58,818 nt of DNA. It comes from Candidatus Zhuqueibacterota bacterium. Its GTDB lineage: Bacteria > Zhuqueibacterota > Zhuqueibacteria > Residuimicrobiales > Krinioviventaceae. A program made the translations under genes and the position numbers. Location: assembly GCA_016934825.1 (NCBI GenBank), contig JAFGSB010000009.1:1-58818 (forward strand). The letters run 5' to 3'. This document shows positions 44,998-52,884 of the stretch, in pieces. Every line of letters begins with the position of its first letter. Position 1 is the stretch's first letter. The notes under the pieces are model-generated. The model did not search any database. It saw nothing but the letters and a program-made list of their open reading frames with translations, and had not been told where the DNA came from.

Positions 44998-45822
44998 ATG
45001 AAATTAAGCCAGTCAACATTTCTTTATTTTAATTATCCGTTGGAAGAGGCCATAAAACGTCTGTCCTTACATGGGTATGAGGGTGTGGAAATCTGGGGAG
45101 GCAGGCCTCATGCTTATTATAAAGATATATCGGAAAAGAAGGCGTCGTACATCCGTGGTTTGATTGAAAAATATGGGTTGGAAATTTCCGCCTTTATACC
45201 CGCCCAGTTCCGGTATCCTACGTGTTTATGCAGCCCGGACCAGGGCGTCAGGAAAGACAGTGTACAGTATCTGAAAGACAGCATGGTTACTTCCCTGCGT
45301 CTGGGCTGTAATAAAGTCAGTCTATGTCCGGGTCATACTCTGTACGGACAGGGTTACAAAAATGGTATGGAACAATTGATTGAAAGCCTGAAGGAATTAT
45401 TAGAATTTGCCGCCGGTAAAAATGTTGTGCTTTACATGGAACCGGCGCATCGTTTTGAAAGTGATTTAATTGTTACTGTTGAAGATGGTGTCCGGTTGAT
45501 AAATGAGATGGATGCGGATAATTTAGGGATCGTCATGGATACCGGACACTGTTTTATCAACAAGGAATCTTTGGTGGATTGTGTCTCTATGGTAAAGGAT
45601 ATTCCTTTCCATATTCACCTTGACGACAACCGGGGATTTTCGGATGATCATATGATACCCGGTGAAGGCAATATATGTTTTGTTCCTTTTCTCCAATCTT
45701 TGAAAAAATCGGGCTATCAGGGATTCCTGACAGCGGAATTGGGCTGGGGGTATACCATTGAACCTGACACTGCCGCATATAAAAACCGAACCGCCGTGAA
45801 ATATTTATTGGATAAAATATAA
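44998..45822 (+). CDS. FrlC-like sugar epimerase (TIM barrel)
   Basis: 274 aa. VEIWGGRPHAYYKD (about residue 28) and HMIPGEGNI (about 217) match the E. coli fructoselysine 3-epimerase FrlC closely by eye; MEPAHRFESD (about 140), VMDTGHCF (about 177) and HIHLDDN carry the metal ligands. It epimerises a ketose or a derivatised ketose. It is 66 nt after the other barrel gene. The substrate is probably not fructoselysine, since no kinase or deglycase sits here. Confidence 0.8.
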   Translation: MKLSQSTFLYFNYPLEEAIKRLSLHGYEGVEIWGGRPHAYYKDISEKKASYIRGLIEKYGLEISAFIPAQFRYPTCLCSPDQGVRKDSVQYLKDSMVTSLRLGCNKVSLCPGHTLYGQGYKNGMEQLIESLKELLEFAAGKNVVLYMEPAHRFESDLIVTVEDGVRLINEMDADNLGIVMDTGHCFINKESLVDCVSMVKDIPFHIHLDDNRGFSDDHMIPGEGNICFVPFLQSLKKSGYQGFLTAELGWGYTIEPDTAAYKNRTAVKYLLDKI

Positions 45823-46180
45823 ACAGCAAAAAAATATATTTGTTTTGAATATAAATTAAACGGAGGACTTTTGATTAACACTTAATGAATGAGTATTTGG
45901 CTATATGTAAGAATTTCGGTTATTTTAACCGGAAAAAATCAAATTCATTCATCTTGTATTTTAATGAATAACCGTTTACTACGCTATTTAACCGTTCACT
46001 CTTATATGATTGCTTTCATGGTGATAATTTATTATTTATATATGATATTTGTATCATTGTGAAATTACCGGTGTATGGAAACGGTTTATATGATCAAATC
46101 TATAATTGAATAACAGTTGCGATAATAAATTACTTTATTAAAACCAAGGTATGATTTTATAAATTTGAGGAATAAATCGA
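45823..46180. other. Non-coding region before the LarA-like gene
   Basis: About 360 nt, AT-rich. Two palindrome-like stretches are near each other at about 46065-46091 (TTACCGGTGTA and TGGAAACGGTTTAT). The second has the AAnCGnTT core of LacI/CcpA-type sites. I see no gene. The ribosome site GAGGA at the end fits the TTG start at 46181. Confidence 0.5.
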
Positions 46181-47434
46181 TTGGTCCCGATAAAATTTGG
46201 TACAAATATTCTAGAACTCAATATTCCCGAAAAGAATCTTGTGTTTAATTTGAGTTCCAATGACTATCCCCATCCTAAAGATGCAAAGGATGATATCAGA
46301 CAATCACTTCACAATCCGGTCGGGTGTCGGCGCTTGCGGGATATTGTTCATAAAGATGCAACCGTAGTGATATTGGGAGATGACCGGACACGATTAACCC
46401 CACAGCACCTGATCGTTCCTGTTGTATTGGAAGAATTATATAACGCGGGCTTGCAGCCAAATCAGATAAAATTGATCATTGCCTGCGGAACCCACCGTCA
46501 AATGATGGAACGCGAAATTGAAGAGAAATACGGTCGGGAATTAATGAACGAAATTGAGATTAAAAATCACAATTTTTTAGATGTGAATAATCTGGCCAAC
46601 AAAGGGGTAACTCGCCGGGGTACAAGAATTTTAGTAAATAAAGAGTTTCTGCAAGCGGACATTCGTATTGGGATCGGTAGCGTTCTGCCTCATCATCCGA
46701 CAGGCTGGAGCGGTGGAGCCAAAATTCTTTTACCCGGCATCGCCGGTGAGGAAACCACCTGTGACATGCATCTATTGGGCGCTACCGAACAGCAATTGGG
46801 TAAAATCGATACTCCTTGCCGGAAAGAGATGGAAGATTTTGCCGAAAACGTCGGTTTGCATTTTATTGTAAATGTTATTTTGGATGAAAAAGGAAATATT
46901 TTAAAATCTATTGCCGGTCATTTTATTAAAGCGCACCGGGAAGCTGTTAAATGGGGCATTAAGGTGTTTGGCGTAGAGTTTCGTGAACAAGCGGAGTTGA
47001 CGCTCAGCAGCCCGTACCCCATGGACTACGATTTAACTCAGAGTGATAAGGGATTGTTTTCGGCAGAGATAGTGACAAAAAAGGGCGGCGAAATCATCCT
47101 GTTATCCCCATGCCTGGAGGGAATCGCGCCGACTCATGGTGAAGAAATTGCAAAACTGGCCGGATATGACGATGATACTTTATGGAACATGTTGAAAAAG
47201 AATCAGATTAAGGATCGATTCGCGGCATCTGAAAACATGTATTTAAACCATATCAAGAAAAATTTTAAAGCTACATTAATGATGGATCCGGTTCTGTGTA
47301 ATATTATGGGATTTTATTATTTAAATAGTCAGGATTTAAACAAATACCTCAATTTTAGACTTGATATGAATAAAAATCTTAAAATTGGTATCATAAATCA
47401 GAGCACAGAAGTTTTACCAATACTTGCAAAGTAA
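46181..47434 (+). CDS. larA: LarA-family nickel-pincer-dependent hydroxyacid racemase/epimerase
   Basis: 417 aa with a TTG start and GAGGA 9 nt upstream. LarA family: DDRTRLTP (about residue 69), GTHR (about 103) and PHHPTGWSGGAK (about 169-180). The His and Lys in the last block are ten residues apart, and a further His comes sixteen residues on, the same spacing as H174, K184 and H200 of Lactobacillus plantarum LarA, whose Lys carries the nickel-pincer cofactor. The family includes lactate, malate and sugar-acid epimerases. LarB, LarC and LarE, needed to make the cofactor, are not in the window. The Nramp-like gene follows closely. Confidence 0.85.
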   Translation: MVPIKFGTNILELNIPEKNLVFNLSSNDYPHPKDAKDDIRQSLHNPVGCRRLRDIVHKDATVVILGDDRTRLTPQHLIVPVVLEELYNAGLQPNQIKLIIACGTHRQMMEREIEEKYGRELMNEIEIKNHNFLDVNNLANKGVTRRGTRILVNKEFLQADIRIGIGSVLPHHPTGWSGGAKILLPGIAGEETTCDMHLLGATEQQLGKIDTPCRKEMEDFAENVGLHFIVNVILDEKGNILKSIAGHFIKAHREAVKWGIKVFGVEFREQAELTLSSPYPMDYDLTQSDKGLFSAEIVTKKGGEIILLSPCLEGIAPTHGEEIAKLAGYDDDTLWNMLKKNQIKDRFAASENMYLNHIKKNFKATLMMDPVLCNIMGFYYLNSQDLNKYLNFRLDMNKNLKIGIINQSTEVLPILAK

Positions 47435-47460
47435 TTTTGGATAAAATTACCGGAGAAAAA

Positions 47461-48726
47461 GTGCAAAACAGAAATAATATTATAAACCGATTTTGGCGCC
47501 TGCTCATCCTGATCGGCCCCGGTTTTTTTCTGATCGGGTACAGTATTGGAACAGGAAGTGTTGTATCTATGGCATCAGCAGGTTCTCGTTATGGAATGTC
47601 ACTTCTGTGGGCATTGATCCTGGCCTGTGTGTTTAGCTTTGTTATGCTTGAGGCCTATGGACGTTATACGCTTGTTACCGGTCAAAGCGCGCTTTTCAGT
47701 TATCGTAAACTTCCTTTTTTGGGAAGGACAACAGCCGTTACAACTTTGATCGGCCTGGTCTTTGTGGAAGTGCTCGCCCTTGCGGGTATTATGGGTATTT
47801 TATCAGATTTGATCAGCGAATGGTTAAAGATGCTGACTCGTGTTAATGTTTGGAATCCGCTTTGGATAGCGATTTTTATTATAATTGGTCTGTTTATATT
47901 TTTGTTGAAAGGGAAATATTCATTTTTCGAAAAATTGTTAATCGTTTTTGTTTCTATTATGGGCGTCAGTTTTATTTTAACAATGTTTTTGGTTATACCG
48001 AACCCTGTTGAAATTGTAAAAGGAGCCGTTCCCAGGATACCGCATGAACCAGATGTGAGTATGATTATAAGCGCTTTGGTGGGTACGACCCTCACCGCAC
48101 CAACATTCGTAATGCGAAGTATAATTGTAAAAGAAAAAGGATGGACCATTTCAGACCTGAAATCGGGTAGGAGAGATGCGTTTTTTGCCGCTTTTTTTAT
48201 GTTCGTTATTAGTGTGTCAATAATGGCCTGTGCTGCCGGAACTCTATATGTCGCCGGGAAACCAGTCGAAGACGCAATTCAAATGGTAAAACTGTTGGAA
48301 CCATTGGCCGGACGTTTTGCCTTATCTATTTTTATTTTGGGAATTATTGGTGCGGCCTTTTCATCAATAATACCTATTTCGTTGCTAGCTCCGTTATTGA
48401 TAAGTGACTACAGGGGCGTACCTGTCAATATGAGAACAAAAATGTTTCGTATCCTTTGCGGTTGTGCCTTATTATTTGGTCTTATTGTCCCTGTTTTTCA
48501 TGCCCGTCCCGTTTTTGCGATGATCATAAGCCAATGTTTTCAAATTTTCGTTCTACCCGTTGTTACAATTTCAATTATCTATTTGTTGAACAAAAAGGAT
48601 CTTATGGGTCAATACAAAGCCGGCTTTTGGTTGAATTGCGGACTTTTAGCCACTTTGGCTTTTTCCTTATTTATAACATATCAGTCTGTAATTGGTCTTG
48701 TAAATTATTTGGGAAAAGTTTTTTGA
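47461..48726 (+). CDS. Nramp-fold transporter lacking the canonical metal motifs
   Basis: 421 aa, about 11 hydrophobic helices. Start set at the GTG (47461) because CCGGAG lies just upstream; a TTG at 47437 is possible. Nramp family by IGPGF (TM1), ASAGSRYGMSLLW and IVKEKGW. At the place of the conserved DPGN of TM1 it reads GTGS, and at MPH(N) of TM6 it reads TAPT (GTTLTAPTF). These are the residues that bind Mn/Fe in MntH, so ordinary divalent-metal transport is unlikely. It lies 26 nt after the LarA-like gene and may carry the organic acid or sugar that LarA acts on. Confidence 0.75.
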   Translation: MQNRNNIINRFWRLLILIGPGFFLIGYSIGTGSVVSMASAGSRYGMSLLWALILACVFSFVMLEAYGRYTLVTGQSALFSYRKLPFLGRTTAVTTLIGLVFVEVLALAGIMGILSDLISEWLKMLTRVNVWNPLWIAIFIIIGLFIFLLKGKYSFFEKLLIVFVSIMGVSFILTMFLVIPNPVEIVKGAVPRIPHEPDVSMIISALVGTTLTAPTFVMRSIIVKEKGWTISDLKSGRRDAFFAAFFMFVISVSIMACAAGTLYVAGKPVEDAIQMVKLLEPLAGRFALSIFILGIIGAAFSSIIPISLLAPLLISDYRGVPVNMRTKMFRILCGCALLFGLIVPVFHARPVFAMIISQCFQIFVLPVVTISIIYLLNKKDLMGQYKAGFWLNCGLLATLAFSLFITYQSVIGLVNYLGKVF

Positions 48727-48782
48727 TTTATCAATAAAGACACTGGTAAAACTAAAGTCATTTATATAAAAGGCATAGTTTA

Positions 48783-49649
48783 TTGTTACAAAAACAAAAG
48801 GCAATAACACTTATATTTTTGACTGCATTATTGTGGAGTAGTGGCGGAGTGCTTATAAAATTGACTCCATTGAATCCCATCGCCATTGCCGGGAGCCGAA
48901 GTTTAATATCTGCGATATTTTTATCACTGTTTTTGCGGGATATAAATATAAAGAATTTGCATTATGTGATAGTCGGCTCTCTTTTTTACGCGGCTACTGT
49001 GATTCTTTTCGTTGTCGCCAACAAGCTTACTACAGCAGCAAATGTTATCTTACTACAGTATTCTTCCCCGATATGGGTTGCTTTGTTAGGTTCATGGTTT
49101 TTAAAAGAAAAAGTAAAGTTAATGGATTGGTTTTTTATATTTATGCTCATTAGCGGTATCTTTTTATTTTTTCTCGATGAATTGACATTAAAAGGGAAAT
49201 GGGGAAATTCCCTGGCGATCTTGAGCGGTATTGCCTTTGCCGGGACTATTCTTTTTATGCGAAAACTTAAAGATTCATCCCCTTTGTTCATGATCGTTTT
49301 AGGCAATTTTTTAGCCGCGTTTGTATGTTTGCCATTTTTTATCACTTCAGTTCGTATTGGTGATCATCTCTTGCTGCTTATGATCCTGGGAGTCTTTCAA
49401 TTAGGATTACCTTATATTTTGTATAGTATTGCAATTAAATCGGTGCAAGCAATTGAAGCGATTTTAATTTCAAGCCTTGAAGCGATATTAAATCCTCTTT
49501 GGGTGTTTATTGTATTTACTGAAAAACCGGGATTATGGGCGGTAATTGGCGGCGTCATCGTATTTATTACAGTGACAATATATGGCGTTTTAACAAGTTT
49601 GAGAGAAAAGTATAAAATCCAGTATGTCGTAAATAAAATGAGAGGATGA
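48783..49649 (+). CDS. EamA/DMT-family permease (third, distinct type)
   Basis: 288 aa, about ten helices. TTG start with a weak AAAAGG 10 nt upstream. Motifs LLWSSGGVLIKLTPLNPIA and LLQYSSPIWVALLGSWFLKE (about 90) are those of ordinary EamA proteins. It does not closely resemble the pair at 12507 and 21025. The substrate is unknown, and it could be an exporter. It follows the Nramp-like gene by 56 nt. Confidence 0.8.
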   Translation: MLQKQKAITLIFLTALLWSSGGVLIKLTPLNPIAIAGSRSLISAIFLSLFLRDINIKNLHYVIVGSLFYAATVILFVVANKLTTAANVILLQYSSPIWVALLGSWFLKEKVKLMDWFFIFMLISGIFLFFLDELTLKGKWGNSLAILSGIAFAGTILFMRKLKDSSPLFMIVLGNFLAAFVCLPFFITSVRIGDHLLLLMILGVFQLGLPYILYSIAIKSVQAIEAILISSLEAILNPLWVFIVFTEKPGLWAVIGGVIVFITVTIYGVLTSLREKYKIQYVVNKMRG

Positions 49650-49743
49650 TATATAAATTGTAAAGAAAAATTTAACACTAATGATAAAATGCAATTTTGG
49701 ACAACTAAAGGCAAAATGAAATTTAAGTGAACATTGAATGAGT

Positions 49744-49803
49744 TTGACATGGAGATTGATAAGTAAATAATTAATTGTCAATTGAATCTGATTACGTTAT
49801 CGG
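49744..49803 (+). promoter_or_regulatory. Promoter candidates of the TonB receptor gene
   Basis: TTGTCA at 49775-49780 is followed after 17 nt by TATCGG (49798-49803). Another -35-like TTGACA lies at 49744-49749 with TAATTA 18 nt on. Either could drive the receptor gene, whose ATG at 49852 has AAAGGAG upstream. Confidence 0.4.
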
Positions 49804-49851
49804 CTTCAATGCGAGTCAATTATAAAGGAATCAGCAAGAAAGGAGACAAAA

Positions 49852-52773
49852 ATGCTCCATAAGATTTTAACTCTATTTTTAGTTTTGTCAATTGTGATCT
49901 TTTGTGTTCCGAAGGTTTTTGCCGCTTCGAGTGGGACAATTGTTGGTGTTATTAAAGATGAAGTTACGGGCGATCCTTTACCCGGCGCGAATGTTTTTAT
50001 AGAAGGAACAGCAATCGGTTCAGCCTCGGATTTGAAAGGCCATTATCAGATTTCACGCGTTCCGCCGGGTTCGTTTACACTTAAAGTGACTTACATAGGA
50101 TATCGGGACAAAAGAGTACCATTCAAAATTACATTGGGCGAAACAAAGACAATTGATGTGGAATTGATATTTGATGTAGTTGAAGGTGAAACCGTTACGA
50201 TTACCGCCCAGGCTGAGGGGCAGGTGGCCGCGATAAACCAGCAGTTACGGTCAAACACAATAAAAAACATTGTTTCCGCCGAGCGAATCATGGAGCTCCC
50301 GGATGCGAACGCCGCGGAATCTGTAGGACGGTTACCTGGTATTTCCATTTTGCGGAGCGGTGGTGAAGCAAATCGAATTGTTATTCGTGGTCTCTCGCCA
50401 ACGTACAACACTGTAACCATCGGAGGTGAAAAAATTCCGGCTACCGACCTTGACGACCGTAGTGTGGATATGAATATGATTTCTCCTGAGATTCTCGCCG
50501 GTATAGAAGTTACCAAATCGTTAACACCGGATCAGGATGCTGACGCAATTGGTGGTACGGTTAACTTTAAACTGGCCGATGCTCCAAGCGGATTCCGGTA
50601 CAATTTTCGGTTTCAGGAAGGTTACAACGCGCAGCGCGATGAAACGGGTCAATATAAAGGCAGCATAACTTTAAGTAATCGCTTTTGGAGTGAAAAGTTA
50701 GGTGTTATGGTCACCGGAAACAGAGAACGTGCACAACGTGGTTCGGATCAGTTTGGTGCAAGCTATATAATTGGCCGGGATAAAAGAGAAGGCGAACAAT
50801 TTGCTCCACTTACAACACAATCCGTTAACCTTGAGTATATTGATGAACTGCGAGAACGAACAAGTTTCAGCGTTCTTTTTGATTATCATTTGCCCAACGG
50901 AAAGCTTATGTTTAGTAATTTTCTAAGTCGGTTAGACCGGAATGAGCAGATTTATTCAAATTCATTTGGTGATGATATGAATTCTTTTACCCCGGCCTAC
51001 CGGAACCGGGTGCGGCAGATCGATGTAATATCAAATTCACTCGCCGGTGAGCACACATTTAGCACCTTTAAATTTGATTGGCGTTTAGCGCGTACATCCT
51101 CTTTAACGCGGCACCCTTATGACAACACTTATACCTTTAGAGAAGAGGGAGCATTTGACCGGTCGGAACTCCCACAATATTTTACTCCGGATGAATTTAT
51201 CGGAGCCGCAAAACGTAACATAAACAATACTACACTGTTCAGCGGTGCTCTTCATAATGAAAAATCTTTTGAATGTAACAATACTATCCAAATGAATTTG
51301 GAAATACCCTATATTCTTACAAATAAAATTGTCGGCCATATAAAAATGGGTGGAAAATACAGAGATAAATCAAAGGAAAGAGATCGCAGTTATATGGCAA
51401 TGCATAGTTGGTCTATGCCGGGAGATGAGACGATTCTGGAACACTATCATACAAAATATGGGACCCCGGGATTCGAATATAAATGGCATGAAACCGGATT
51501 ACCCTCTATTCTTAATTATTATAATCCAAATTTCGATGCCGGTAATTTTCTAAACGGCGAATACGATTTAACGGCTATACCCGATGTCGATGAACTGGAT
51601 TATTTATATAAAAACTATGGTGAAGACTCGATGTATGTTCGTTCATCCCTTGCGGATATGGATGATTATGAAGTGATGGAGAAAGTTGCTTCGGGATATA
51701 TCATGTCGGAAATCAATTTGGGCAGGTTCATTATGTTTATGCCCGGAGTTCGTTATGAACATACGGAAGCGGAAATGACAGGTAGAAAGGGCGTTATTCC
51801 ATGGGAGTTCCAGGAGATAAATGTGATGGAGCCGATGATTTCAGACACAATGGCGACGAATAAATATGGCCGCTGGTTTCCCATGTATCATTTCAGGGTG
51901 CGACCAACGAACTGGTTTGATGTCAGGTTAGCTTATACCAAAACCCTTTCTCGTCCACGGCTTGACTGGATGCTGCCCAAAAAGAGTGTTCATTCACAAA
52001 AAAACACGGTCGATTTTGGCCGGCCGGACCTCAAGCCCCAAATTTCGACAAATTATGATATCTATTTATCATTTTACAGTAATAAAGTCGGACTTTTAAC
52101 GTGGGGCGGATTCTATAAGGAGATCGATGATTTAATTTTTAGACGAACAGGTCATTATATCCTCGACCCGGAAGTCGAAGGGTTTTCTCCCGAACTGAAA
52201 GGTTTTATCGTAAACCGGGCTGAGAACAATCCTAATTTGACAAAGGTGAAGGGTTGGGAAGTAGAGTGGCAGACAAATTTTCATTGGCTGCCCAAACCGT
52301 TAGATGGTTTTGTTTTAAACGTCAATTACACTCATCTTTGGTCTGAGACTCAATTCCCCAGGTCTTTTGTTGAAAAAGTAAGGATTCCCAAACCTCCTTT
52401 TGTCACTACCACGGTCATTGATACATTTCGAGTCGGCAGTATGCCGAATCAGGCGGATGACATTGCCAATATATCCATTGGATATGATAAAGGACCCTTT
52501 TCAGCTCGATATTCCTTACTTTATCAGGGGAGAACACTACGGTCACCCGGCGAAAGCCCGGAATTAGATGGATTCACGGCTGATCTGTTGCGAATGGATT
52601 TATCGGTTAAATACAAACTGACAAATCAAATCGGCTTGTTCCTTAACTGCAACAATATAACCAATGAACCGGATGAAGCCTTTCAGATGGCAACGGCATT
52701 CCCGGAAAGATATCCGACCTCCAGGGAGTTCTATAGTTGGACATTGGATTTTGGTATTGGATACAAGTTTTAA
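49852..52773 (+). CDS. TonB-dependent receptor (proteobacterial-style barrel with CarboxypepD-like N-domain)
   Basis: 973 aa. Signal peptide (about residues 1-25), CarboxypepD_reg-like domain (about 27-110; GVIKDEVTGDPLPGANVF), plug (about 130-250; ELPDANAAESVGRLPGI, IVIRGLSPTYNTVTI, LTPDQDADAIGGTVN) and a barrel ending GIGYKF. The plug pattern is that of carbohydrate receptors such as those of Caulobacter and Xanthomonas, not the SusC type. It starts a run of secreted proteins. It would import an oligosaccharide released by the beta-helix proteins. Confidence 0.9.
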   Translation: MLHKILTLFLVLSIVIFCVPKVFAASSGTIVGVIKDEVTGDPLPGANVFIEGTAIGSASDLKGHYQISRVPPGSFTLKVTYIGYRDKRVPFKITLGETKTIDVELIFDVVEGETVTITAQAEGQVAAINQQLRSNTIKNIVSAERIMELPDANAAESVGRLPGISILRSGGEANRIVIRGLSPTYNTVTIGGEKIPATDLDDRSVDMNMISPEILAGIEVTKSLTPDQDADAIGGTVNFKLADAPSGFRYNFRFQEGYNAQRDETGQYKGSITLSNRFWSEKLGVMVTGNRERAQRGSDQFGASYIIGRDKREGEQFAPLTTQSVNLEYIDELRERTSFSVLFDYHLPNGKLMFSNFLSRLDRNEQIYSNSFGDDMNSFTPAYRNRVRQIDVISNSLAGEHTFSTFKFDWRLARTSSLTRHPYDNTYTFREEGAFDRSELPQYFTPDEFIGAAKRNINNTTLFSGALHNEKSFECNNTIQMNLEIPYILTNKIVGHIKMGGKYRDKSKERDRSYMAMHSWSMPGDETILEHYHTKYGTPGFEYKWHETGLPSILNYYNPNFDAGNFLNGEYDLTAIPDVDELDYLYKNYGEDSMYVRSSLADMDDYEVMEKVASGYIMSEINLGRFIMFMPGVRYEHTEAEMTGRKGVIPWEFQEINVMEPMISDTMATNKYGRWFPMYHFRVRPTNWFDVRLAYTKTLSRPRLDWMLPKKSVHSQKNTVDFGRPDLKPQISTNYDIYLSFYSNKVGLLTWGGFYKEIDDLIFRRTGHYILDPEVEGFSPELKGFIVNRAENNPNLTKVKGWEVEWQTNFHWLPKPLDGFVLNVNYTHLWSETQFPRSFVEKVRIPKPPFVTTTVIDTFRVGSMPNQADDIANISIGYDKGPFSARYSLLYQGRTLRSPGESPELDGFTADLLRMDLSVKYKLTNQIGLFLNCNNITNEPDEAFQMATAFPERYPTSREFYSWTLDFGIGYKF

Positions 52774-52803
52774 GTAAAGACAGGCCGCATACTAATTTTT
52801 TTG

Positions 52804-52813
52804 AAAGGAGGTG
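52804..52813 (+). promoter_or_regulatory. Orphan Shine-Dalgarno-like sequence between receptor and beta-helix gene
   Basis: AAAGGAGGTG lies 72 nt before the ATG of the next gene, which has its own AAAGGAG site. It could only start a nine-codon frame (GTG to TAG, 52811-52840). It resembles the two orphan sites at 11891-11902 and 11955-11964 (minus strand). Confidence 0.45.
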
Positions 52814-52884
52814 ACACGACAAAAAAGATATAAAAAATAGTTGTTTTTAACTTTTTTTACAAAACATTTAAAAGGAGAAGCATA

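Noticed and set aside
46181-48783. Cluster of non-ATG starts (TTG, GTG, TTG) as a sign of transferred DNA
   Set aside because: Each start fits a site or is at least plausible, codon use looks like the neighbours, and such starts are common in this kind of genome.
49852-52773. SusC/SusD pair
   Set aside because: The plug pattern is of the non-SusC type and no SusD-like gene follows; the next gene is a beta-helix protein.
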